Shown here: positions 11,652-19,271 of the stretch, one piece after another
Layout: every line of letters begins with the position of its first letter
How positions within the stretch are numbered: position 1 is the first letter of the stretch
Origin: Kaiparowitsia implicata GSE-PSE-MK54-09C
GTDB lineage: Bacteria > Cyanobacteriota > Cyanobacteriia > Elainellales > Elainellaceae
Direction: 5' to 3'
DNA length: 64,000 nt
Assembly (NCBI GenBank): GCA_019359435.1
Contig: JAHHHI010000081.1
Span: 1 to 64,000 of the forward strand
Position numbers and translations under genes: made by a program
The notes under the pieces: model-generated
Databases searched by the model: none
Told to the model about the DNA's origin: nothing
Seen by the model: the letters and a program-made list of their open reading frames with translations, nothing else

Positions 11652-12394
11652 TAACGCTTGCCCTCACGTCTACCGACGACGACCACAGGATGCAAGAAAA
11701 AGTGCCCCTTACTGGTTAGTGTCAGGTAGGTGTCTGGATCGATGGATTCGTTCCGATGATGCCTTACCCCGATTAGGGCAGCAAGACTTCTAAAAATATT
11801 GCCGGTAAATTGATCGACATAGCCTTTTTCCCAGAGCGACTGCACAATCGCCCGAGACTGATCAACCGATAGCCCCACCATAGACGGCAAGCTGCGAATT
11901 GTGAGGGGACGCTGCTCTAGCGCTTTGAGTATGGCGATCGCCCGCTCCCGCGTTGCCGTCACGGCTCGCTGCAACGCACTCAAAAACACCTTCACATCGC
12001 CAGATGCATTGGGCACGCCATGCGCCTGCGCCCGCCGCAGCAGATTTTGTGCGCCACTGTAGTAATCATCTGCCTTGAGAATAGCATTGGCGATATGTGC
12101 CCACGTAATTTCATCCACATCGCCCGCATGATGCCCGTTGATCACCCGTTTCGCACGCTCTTGGATGGGGTATAGCTCTTGGAGATGCCGACATTCGGTT
12201 TCGTATAGCTCGTTAAGGCGGGCATGCTGCTGCACGAGCGATCGCACCTCCTCTGCCAACTCGGGCCGGTGTTGGGTGAGTTCATTGCCAATGCGATGCA
12301 CCGCCTGATGTAGATCATCGGGCAGCTCATCATCAAGCTGAACCAGCGCCAGCATAAACGCCTGTATTGTAATTAGATCGTTAGAGTCCATCAT
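11651..12394 (-). CDS. Winged-helix-like protein of unknown function, first gene of a pair
   Basis: A 247-residue soluble protein. Residues 1-160 are helical and rich in His, Gln and Glu. From about residue 160 the pattern RPLTIRSLPSMVGLSVDQSRAIVQSLWEKGYV looks like a winged helix-turn-helix, followed by a possible wing and YLTLTSKGHFFLHP. This would fit a DNA-binding regulator or a protein-interaction wHTH. The next gene starts within its stop codon and encodes a three-pass membrane protein. Upstream lies an AT-poor gap without genes. I do not recognise the family by name. Confidence 0.7.
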   Translation of the reverse strand: MMDSNDLITIQAFMLALVQLDDELPDDLHQAVHRIGNELTQHRPELAEEVRSLVQQHARLNELYETECRHLQELYPIQERAKRVINGHHAGDVDEITWAHIANAILKADDYYSGAQNLLRRAQAHGVPNASGDVKVFLSALQRAVTATRERAIAILKALEQRPLTIRSLPSMVGLSVDQSRAIVQSLWEKGYVDQFTGNIFRSLAALIGVRHHRNESIDPDTYLTLTSKGHFFLHPVVVVGRREGKR

Positions 12395-13037
12395 GCGATC
12401 GCAGCTTAGTCACTCCCATGCCTCAGTTCATTACCCAAATCACAGTATCGCGTCCATCTGCTCAGTACCTAGGCAGAGCTTAGTCCGCAAATTCTATACA
12501 TCAAGCCCTAAGCTAGCCGAGCCGGATACATCAACTTCCGTTAAACGCAGCCCCACTCATCCTTATTCACCCGTGCCGTCACTTAAATAACTCATCAGAC
12601 AGCTTTAGACAGCTTGAGTAGCATGACATCTCAGCGCTGTAGCAGTTGAGTTGGTATCTGCGCAGTTTCAACCTGATTGAACACCTTGCCCACTCAATTT
12701 CTCCCATGAGCTGAGAAAATCCAAGATGCTTGCTCTAGAGAATCCTTGGGATCAAGCAAAATCAATGCATCTTTGCGCCCATTTAGTTCCGTTATTAAAT
12801 CTTACCCAATTGTTTCTGTGAGTGGGAACAATCTGGGGGCGATCGCAACACATCACCGCAACTCTCTCTCGGACATACAGTCAGTGCTGACGCCTGCGGC
12901 AGTCCTAAAGCATGGCTAAACTGATGCGATATCTCGATACCGCGGGCAGCCAAACCACCAGCTACTTGACACCGCGGCATTGCTGCATTGCGCCCTGACT
13001 AGTCGGTCGCTACAGGCAATCTTTAGCCGTAAAGTAT
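12395..13037. other. Gene-free region before tRNA-Leu
   Basis: 643 bases with no credible coding frame. A weak imperfect hairpin lies around 12805-12840 (CCCA, TTGTT and complements). Nothing else is recognisable. Confidence 0.5.
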
Positions 13038-13118
13038 GCGGATGAAAGGACTTGAACCTTCACACCTTGCGGTACTAGAACCTAAATCTAGCGCGTCTAC
13101 CAATTCCGCCACATCCGC
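13038..13118 (-). tRNA. tRNA-Leu (anticodon UAG)
   Basis: Read on the minus strand, an 81-nt cloverleaf: acceptor GCGGATG pairs with CATCCGC, and the D-loop is GGAATTGGTAGACG. The anticodon stem CTAGA/TCTAG encloses loop TTTAGGT with anticodon TAG. A class II variable arm and a T-loop GTTCAAGTCC complete it. CCA is not encoded. It reads CUA (and possibly other CUN) leucine codons. Confidence 0.95.
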
Positions 13119-13298
13119 CTATACTCAGACTCCAATCATAGCAGGTCATGCGCCCATAGAGCGATGTTGAACGTAGAGTGGAGTCAGCAAATCCCGACTC
13201 AGATAGCTGCACCACCGTCTGCGACCTCCGCGCTCACTCAGCCAGTGATTAACATCGCAATCCTAGTCGAGCCGCCTCCACCCAAAATCGACAATCTA

Positions 13299-13327
13299 TT
13301 GACAATTATTTTCAATAAATGTACTCT
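13299..13327 (+). promoter_or_regulatory. Strong promoter overlapped by a Fur-box-like palindrome
   Basis: TTGACA at 13299-13304, a 17-base spacer, then TACTCT at 13322-13327. The segment 13300-13314 reads TGACAAT-T-ATTTTCA and matches the 7-1-7 Fur box TGATAAT-n-ATTATCA at 12 of 14 positions. The box covers the -35 and spacer, where Fur binding would block RNA polymerase in iron-replete cells. Confidence 0.6.
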
Positions 13328-13333
13328 TTATTT

Positions 13334-13396
13334 TAGTGTTCTCCTCTCAAAGGATCGGCAAGTGGGGTTGGTCGTCAGACCGATCCCACTTTTTTT
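13334..13396 (+). ncRNA. Candidate iron-responsive small RNA (IsaR1-like)
   Basis: A promoter with a near-perfect Fur box is followed by only about 62 transcribed bases and a strong terminator. The 5' half is unstructured and has CTCCTCTC (13341-13348), complementary to Shine-Dalgarno-type GAGAGGAG, a plausible target-pairing seed. The 3' half is the terminator stem. This matches the architecture of IsaR1, the Fur-controlled ~68-nt RNA that lowers photosynthetic electron-transport and iron-protein synthesis during iron starvation in Synechocystis. I infer the identity from architecture, not from an alignment. The transcription start is estimated from the -10 box. Confidence 0.6.
13360..13396 (+). 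terminator. Intrinsic terminator of the candidate small RNA
   Basis: AAGTGGG-g-TTGGTC-GTCA-GACCGA-t-CCCACTT forms a long stem with small interruptions and is followed by seven T residues. Confidence 0.85.
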
Positions 13397-13675
13397 GTTC
13401 TTAATGTTCAGTTCGGCAAATGCCCCACACACCACCTGCGACGAGAGCAGCGTGATTTTAGTGTGGGGCGCTGCAGGGCTGAAACCCACAATTGAGTTCG
13501 CAGTGTTCTTGGATTTATGAGGCGGCAGTAGTGTGCGGCGTGCGGTATTTCAGAGCATTAAGATAGTTTTGCTCCGGCCCCAGCATGCTGCAACAGGCTT
13601 GCTCAACTCCATTTGTTTGATGGCTAGAGCACTGGCCGTTCACCACTTACACTAAGGAGAGTAGTTCAGCGCAAC

Positions 13676-15223
13676 GTGGCCGCAATGATTGTTGATTCGG
13701 ATTCCGCCTCAGTGTCTTCTACTGCTCCTCGTCTTGATTGGGATGTGATTGTGATCGGGTCGGGTATTGGTGGTTTGGTCACGGCAACCCAACTGGCCGC
13801 AAAGGGCGCAGCCGTTCTGGTGCTTGAGCGCTACATCATCCCCGGTGGCAGTGCTGGTTTTTTTGAGCGGGCTGGCTATCGGTTTGATGTAGGCGCGTCG
13901 ATGATTTTTGGGTTTGGACAGCAGGGCACGACTAACCTATTGACCCGAGCGCTAGATGCCGTGGGGATGCATCTAGAAACGATTCCTGATCCAGTGCAGA
14001 TTCACTATCACCTCCCGAAGGGGTTGGATCTAAAGGTGCATCGCGACTATGAGAATTTCTTGCAAGAGCTGATTCAGCATTTTCCCCATGAAGCAGTGGG
14101 GATTCGTCAGTTTTATGACGAGTGCTGGCGTGTGTTTAATTGCCTCAATGCAATGGAGTTGCTGTCGCTTGAGGAGCCTCGCTATCTAACGCGGGTGTTT
14201 TTCCAGCATCCTCTGGCCTGTTTGGGCCTAGTGAAGTATTTACCTCAAAACGCAGGCGATATTGCCCGACGGTACATTCAAGATCCTGCCCTGCTGCAGT
14301 TCATTGATATGGAGTGCTATTGCTGGTCGGTGGTGCCTGCTGCTAAAACGCCGATGATTAATGCGGGCATGGTGTTTAGCGATCGCCACTACGGCGGCAT
14401 CAACTATCCCAAGGGCGGGGTGGGGCGCATTGCCGAGGCCCTGGTTGCCGGTTTAGAAAAAACTGGCGGCAGAATTGAATACAAGGCGCGGGTGACAGAG
14501 ATTGTGACCGAGGGCGATCGCGCCGTTGGGGTTCGCCTTGCCTCTGGCAAAACCTATACAGCTCGGCGGGTTGTCTCTAACGCCACCCGGTGGGACACGT
14601 TTGATCAGCTGCTGCCCGCAGAGTCGATGCCTCGGGCTGAACAAAAATGGCGATCGCGCTACCAAAAGTCACCCAGTTTCTTTAGCCTGCACCTCGGGGT
14701 CAACGCCGAGGTGCTGCCCACAGGCACCGCCTGTCACCACATTTTATTAGACGATTGGGCTCAGTTAGAAGAGGCCCAAGGCACACTGTTTGTGTCGATT
14801 CCCACTCTACTCGACCCCGATTTGGCTCCGGCAGGGCACCACATTATCCATGCCTTTACGCCAGACTGGCTCGAGGCTTGGCAGACCGTGCCGTCTAAAG
14901 CCTATCAGGCCAAGAAGGAGGCCACGGCGGCTCGGATTGTGGAGCGGTTAAGTGCGGTTTTTCCGGGATTGGCAGACGCGCTAGACTTTCAAGAAACCGG
15001 CACACCTCGCACCCATCGCCGCTTTTTGGGGCGCGCCGATGGCACCTATGGCCCCATTCCCCGTCGCAAACTGCTGGGTTTGTTGGGCATGCCCTTTAAC
15101 CGCACGGCGGTTCCTGGCCTTTATTGCGTGGGCGATAGCACGTTCCCGGGGCAGGGGCTCAACGCAGTGGCCTTTTCAGGTTTTGCGTGCGCGCACCGTA
15201 TCGCGGTGGATTTAGGGTTATAA
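13676..15223 (+). CDS. crtH: Carotene isomerase (prolycopene cis-trans isomerase)
   Basis: FAD-dependent enzyme of the phytoene-desaturase superfamily that turns poly-cis lycopene into all-trans lycopene in the thylakoid or plasma membrane. The dinucleotide-binding motif GSGIGGL is at residues 28-34, followed by ERYIIPGGSAGFFER, and the C-terminal FAD motif reads GLYCVGDSTFPGQGLNAVAFSG. The length of 515 residues is typical of CrtH/CRTISO. The start is the GTG at 13676 or the ATG at 13685, three codons later. It is convergent with the universal stress protein gene; a short mobile repeat lies exactly between the two stop codons. Confidence 0.92.
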   Translation: MAAMIVDSDSASVSSTAPRLDWDVIVIGSGIGGLVTATQLAAKGAAVLVLERYIIPGGSAGFFERAGYRFDVGASMIFGFGQQGTTNLLTRALDAVGMHLETIPDPVQIHYHLPKGLDLKVHRDYENFLQELIQHFPHEAVGIRQFYDECWRVFNCLNAMELLSLEEPRYLTRVFFQHPLACLGLVKYLPQNAGDIARRYIQDPALLQFIDMECYCWSVVPAAKTPMINAGMVFSDRHYGGINYPKGGVGRIAEALVAGLEKTGGRIEYKARVTEIVTEGDRAVGVRLASGKTYTARRVVSNATRWDTFDQLLPAESMPRAEQKWRSRYQKSPSFFSLHLGVNAEVLPTGTACHHILLDDWAQLEEAQGTLFVSIPTLLDPDLAPAGHHIIHAFTPDWLEAWQTVPSKAYQAKKEATAARIVERLSAVFPGLADALDFQETGTPRTHRRFLGRADGTYGPIPRRKLLGLLGMPFNRTAVPGLYCVGDSTFPGQGLNAVAFSGFACAHRIAVDLGL

Positions 15224-15227
15224 GCTG

Positions 15228-15352
15228 GGGGCTGTCATCAATTAGCCGCTAATGGCCCAGAAATGAACGGTCAAAGCCCCTAGCCTGTTTTTTGGGTCGG
15301 GCGTGGCAACGCTCATATCACAAGGCTTTTGGTCGGAATTGATGACACGCCC
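15228..15352. mobile_element. MITE-like repeat, copy 1
   Basis: A 125-base non-coding element with ends GGGCTGTCATCAATT and the complement of GGGCGTGTCATCAATT. Its interior matches copies at 16128 and 48728 (AGCCCCTAGCCT, TTTTGGGTCGGGC). It lies between the convergent crtH and usp stop codons, and its right end supplies the last base of the usp stop codon. The left flank lacks the TA seen in the other copies. No transposase is encoded. Confidence 0.8.
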
Positions 15353-15921
15353 TAGAACAGGTGGGAGGAGGTGGCCGGAGTTATCGCCTCTGCCTCTGCA
15401 TCCTCTACATTTGGGGCTGCTTCTACTGCCTGCATCGCGGGCTGCAGAGATTGAATCACCATCACCGCGCAGGGAGCGTGATGCAGCACATAGTTGCTAA
15501 CGCTGCCCAGCATCACCTCTGCCAATCCGCGCCGCCCCCGACGCCCCATCACGATCAAATCAGCGCTCCACTGGCTTGCCATGTGGCAAATTCCCTGACC
15601 AGGTTCTTGATAGCACGGCATGTGCTGAGTCGGAACGCCGCGTTGATTCGCGGTTTGAGATTTTTGCTGCAGTGCTTGCTGCACGTGCTGGTTACGCTGC
15701 TCAAGATAGACCTGTTGCGATTGGTAGGCCTGAGTAATAAAGTGAGACGACAGCCCCAATTCTCCGGGCAGCATCATGGGGCTGGTGCTGAGCTCAGGGG
15801 CGTAGCAATGAACCAACAGCAGCTCGGCTTGGTGTTTTTCTGCCAGGTCTAACGCTTGGTCAAAGACGTCTTTTCCCAACGGAGAATCATCTAATGCCGC
15901 GAGAATTTTGTGGATAGCCAT
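15352..15921 (-). CDS. Universal stress protein (UspA family)
   Basis: Cytoplasmic UspA-fold protein of 189 residues, starting MAIHKILAALDDSPLGKDVF, with the ATP-binding-type motif GRRGRRGLAEVMLGSVS near residue 128 and the typical ending HHAPCAVMVIQ. A C-terminal tail of about 30 residues (Ala, Glu and Pro rich) goes beyond the fold. Members of this family bind ATP or act as stress chaperones; the specific role is unknown. Copies of the same short repeat flank the gene on both sides (15228 and 16128). Confidence 0.9.
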   Translation of the reverse strand: MAIHKILAALDDSPLGKDVFDQALDLAEKHQAELLLVHCYAPELSTSPMMLPGELGLSSHFITQAYQSQQVYLEQRNQHVQQALQQKSQTANQRGVPTQHMPCYQEPGQGICHMASQWSADLIVMGRRGRRGLAEVMLGSVSNYVLHHAPCAVMVIQSLQPAMQAVEAAPNVEDAEAEAITPATSSHLF

Positions 15922-16127
15922 GGGCTACTCCCTGCCGATTGGGCAATGTGATAGCGGTGCCATGGGCCTGCGGCAGTGGTGCTAATTTGCAGACCTCACC
16001 CATGAGCCTAGACGCTCGGGGCGATGGGCTGGTTCTGCGATGCCGCTTGCTCTACTTTCACACTACTGCACGGATGGGCGATCGCCCCTATTTTGCAACA
16101 GTTGCTAATATTTGAGCGATTCTGCTA

Positions 16128-16251
16128 AGGGCTGTCATTACTAGCCACTGATGGCCCAAAAATCAGCAGCTGCAGCCCCTAGCCTATTTTTGGGTCGGGC
16201 ATGACACCGCCGATGGAATCAGGATTTTAGCCAGAATTGATGACACGCCCT
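16128..16251. mobile_element. MITE-like repeat, copy 2, TA-flanked
   Basis: A 124-base element starting AGGGCTGTCATTAC and ending AATTGATGACACGCCCT, flanked by TA on both sides (16126-16127 and 16252-16253). A TA duplication is the signature of IS630/Tc1-mariner transposition. It lies 12 bases after the stop codon of the CRP/FNR gene. Confidence 0.8.
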
Positions 16252-16262
16252 TAGCGCACCCC

Positions 16263-16964
16263 TCAAAACAACAGCCGCTCAAGGGCGTTGATATCTGGGA
16301 TGGTCATAATGTCGCGATCGCGCATAATCAGCCCTTTGCGCTCTAGCTTGCTGAGCACCCGCGTCACGGTTTCACGCGCTAGCCCACTCAGGCTACTCAG
16401 CTCACGGTGAGGCAAGTTGGGAATCTCGAGCCCTTGCTGCCCAACCTTGCCTTGACCATCCGCCAAAAATAGGATGATATCCGCCACGCGCGAGACGCTA
16501 TCCGTTTCACGCAGTCGCAACCGCCGATTCACCTGGCGCAGCCGCCGAGCCATGAGCTTGGCGAGCTTGATCCCAGCTTCTGGCTCGGTTTGCAGCAGCT
16601 TCACAAAATCTTGCGCGGGCATATTGCCGATCACCGTTGGCGCCAGCGTGATCACGTCGGTAGAGCGGGGCACTTCATCCAACGGGGCCATTTCACCAAA
16701 TAGCTCGCCCTTGCCAATAATATTGAGGGTGACTTCTTTACCGTCTAAGTTATAGGTGCGAATCTTAACCCAGCCTTCCAAAATGAAGTAGACCGAACTA
16801 CCCCAGTCATTTTCTAGTAAAAGGACTTGGTTGGGCGGATGGCTGCGCGTCACCACTTGGGTTACAGCACGTTCCACAGCAGCAGCAGGCAGCCCTTCAA
16901 AGAAGGGTGCCGACCGAATCAATGCGCTGTCTTTAGAGTCGCGGAAGCCAAACCGATCGTGCAT
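16263..16964 (-). CDS. CRP/FNR-family transcription regulator
   Basis: A 233-residue regulator. The cyclic-nucleotide-binding-type beta barrel spans about residues 20-135 (VYFILEGWVKI, GKGELFGEMAPLDEVPRSTDVITL). A dimerisation helix follows, and the HTH lies near residues 185-210 (ELSSLSGLARETVTRVLSKLERKGLI). The PRSTDV segment replaces the PRSAS-type cAMP pocket, so ligand binding is uncertain. It lacks the cysteine cluster of FNR and is not obviously NtcA. A second, diverged member is at 54044. Confidence 0.9.
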   Translation of the reverse strand: MHDRFGFRDSKDSALIRSAPFFEGLPAAAVERAVTQVVTRSHPPNQVLLLENDWGSSVYFILEGWVKIRTYNLDGKEVTLNIIGKGELFGEMAPLDEVPRSTDVITLAPTVIGNMPAQDFVKLLQTEPEAGIKLAKLMARRLRQVNRRLRLRETDSVSRVADIILFLADGQGKVGQQGLEIPNLPHRELSSLSGLARETVTRVLSKLERKGLIMRDRDIMTIPDINALERLLF

Positions 16965-17109
16965 GAAACCATCGCATCCAGGCGGTTGGGAGGAGCAGGC
17001 TAGAAGTCATATTAAACCATAGACTGGGTGAACCGCCTATTTCCCAAACCCTTTTCGGGGGCGATCGCCCCCTCTGCACCCATCTCCATCAAACGACTTA
17101 CTCTCTAAC

Positions 17110-17334
17110 TTAGTCTAAAATGCGAAATTCGCTGGGATACAGCGACAAGATCAGGTCGTCTGCCTGCACCAACCAACGATCGCACAGCGGATCCAAAGAT
17201 TCGTCCTCTCGACCACAAATGACGCCCATGCGCCCTGCTGCATATGCAGGGTACAAAATCAAAACGGCATCACCAATATGGGGGGAAGAGGGAATCTCCA
17301 AGGAGGTTGCAAAGCAGCGTACAGAACGGATCAA
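17110..17334 (-). CDS. Small hypothetical protein, 74 aa
   Basis: Not recognised by name. The sequence is protein-like, with GDAVLILYPAYAAGRMGVICGRE followed by DRWLVQADDLILSLYPSEFRIL, suggesting a small beta-rich SH3-like or KOW-like domain. The ending WLVQ...DLILSLYPSEF resembles short hypothetical proteins seen in cyanobacteria. An overlapping frame on the other strand is less convincing. No partner gene is evident. Confidence 0.55.
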   Translation of the reverse strand: MIRSVRCFATSLEIPSSPHIGDAVLILYPAYAAGRMGVICGREDESLDPLCDRWLVQADDLILSLYPSEFRILD

Positions 17335-17454
17335 TTCAAAGCTTAACCAGATCTTAACGTTTAAAGCCGCTCATGCTGAAGCAATTCCAAGAACTACAGG
17401 CTAACAAGTCGTGAAGATAGCACTTTTCTCTGAGCAGCGCTAATTTTGTCCGAT

Positions 17455-17490
17455 TCTGCGTGAATGGGGCGATCGCCCCATTCACGCAGA
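17455..17490. repeat. 36-bp perfect palindrome centred on HIP1
   Basis: The arms TCTGCGTGAATGGGGCGA and TCGCCCCATTCACGCAGA are perfectly complementary around a GCGATCGC core. No T-run follows on either strand. It lies in the gap between the BON protein (minus strand, ending at 17661) and the 74-aa gene. Confidence 0.8.
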
Positions 17491-17660
17491 TGGCCCATGA
17501 AGAATCTCCCTGAGATCGCCTCCTAAAACGCCAATGGCGCAAACGCTACGAAAGGCATAGCATTCACGCCATTTTGCAGTCACTGACTACATCATTGAGG
17601 CTGCCCTTAAACAGATAGAGGATAAGTCCAACCTGCTATTAAAGGTTCAGGTTCAGAACC

Positions 17661-18041
17661 CTAACCCTGAGCCATGATTTTTACCTGTGATGCATCGACC
17701 TCAGTCGCCCCATCCACGCTGCGGGCCACGCTGATGGCTTTGTTGAGATAGTCTTGAGACGGCACTTCACCCTTAAGCACCACTTTAGAGCTGGTCTGCG
17801 CGACCCAGAGCCGACCCAGATCTTCTAACGTGGAGTCGTCGTCAAACGCTAGCGCAACGCGCTTAGCCAGACCGCTGTCGTCATACTCGCCATCTAACCC
17901 AACGCGCTCAGGGGGAATTTCTGCCTCAGATGCGGCAGGAGCCGCCTTCGCTGTGGACTTAGCTGCGGCAGTCGCGGCAGGAGCCGTCTTAGAATCTTCT
18001 TTTTTCTTACTTCCGGGGAACAGTCTGCTTAGCCAACCCAT
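17661..18041 (-). CDS. BON-domain protein
   Basis: A 126-residue protein. An N-terminal basic segment (MGWLSRLFPGSKKK) is followed by an Ala/Lys linker. A BON domain covers about residues 70-125: ALAFDDDSTLEDLGRLWVAQTSSKVVLKGEVPSQDYLNKAISVARSV is characteristic, quoted here in parts only as DSTLEDL, KVVLKGEV and AISVARSVDG. BON domains bind membranes or lipids. There is no signal peptide, so it may be peripheral to a membrane or scaffold. The start at 18041 has GGAG just upstream; the frame is open to 18107, but the extra residues look non-coding. Confidence 0.8.
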   Translation of the reverse strand: MGWLSRLFPGSKKKEDSKTAPAATAAAKSTAKAAPAASEAEIPPERVGLDGEYDDSGLAKRVALAFDDDSTLEDLGRLWVAQTSSKVVLKGEVPSQDYLNKAISVARSVDGATEVDASQVKIMAQG

Positions 18042-18824
<783 letters not shown>

Positions 18825-18932
18825 GCGCTATCTAAGCACCGACTGAGCGTGGCTAACGCTCTAGATGAGTGAGGCGTAGGCCGCACACCTTGCTCAATGT
18901 TGCTCAAAGTTGATGATGTGGTCCTTGGTAGT

Positions 18933-18967
18933 CAAAGGGGAAGTTAAAAACTCCCCCTTTTTTTGGT
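18933..18967 (+). terminator. Intrinsic terminator downstream of psaC
   Basis: AAAGGGG-a-AGTT pairs with AACT-c-CCCCTTT with one mismatch and is followed by a T-run of seven or more. Confidence 0.8.
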
Positions 18968-19080
18968 TTATTTTCGCCTGTCTTTATCGATGCCTATCGA
19001 GCGCTTGGCGCGCTAATGAGCACTCATGTCTTTTTAGAAGCCTTATATCATAAGGGTTCTGTAAAAACGCACTGAATCTT

Positions 19081-19202
19081 ATATCAATTCCGAAAATTTG
19101 GGCGACAAATGGGGGGCAAGGGTGCTTTGCCCCCTTGTGGGGAGCGCAGTTCCTCACCCCCCTCCTTAAACAATCCGTCGTTCTGATTTAGAGAATTGAT
19201 AT
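19081..19202. mobile_element. Second MITE-like element, distinct family
   Basis: A 122-base non-coding block bounded by perfect 10-bp inverted repeats ATATCAATTC and GAATTGATAT, flanked by TT and TA. The interior has a small hairpin, GGGGGCAAGG with GCCCCC. No gene is inside. It is unrelated to the GGGCTGTCATC family. With a single copy here, its mobility is an inference from its ends. Confidence 0.5.
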
Positions 19203-19271
19203 TAGCCACCTTATTCAATCGTGCTGTGGCGCATTCGAACAAAACCGCTGCCGCCGCTCAGTGAGCAGAAA

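Noticed and set aside
15361-15852. 163-codon plus-strand frame over the universal stress protein gene.
   Set aside because: Fully antisense to a clear UspA gene and lacks any recognisable motif.
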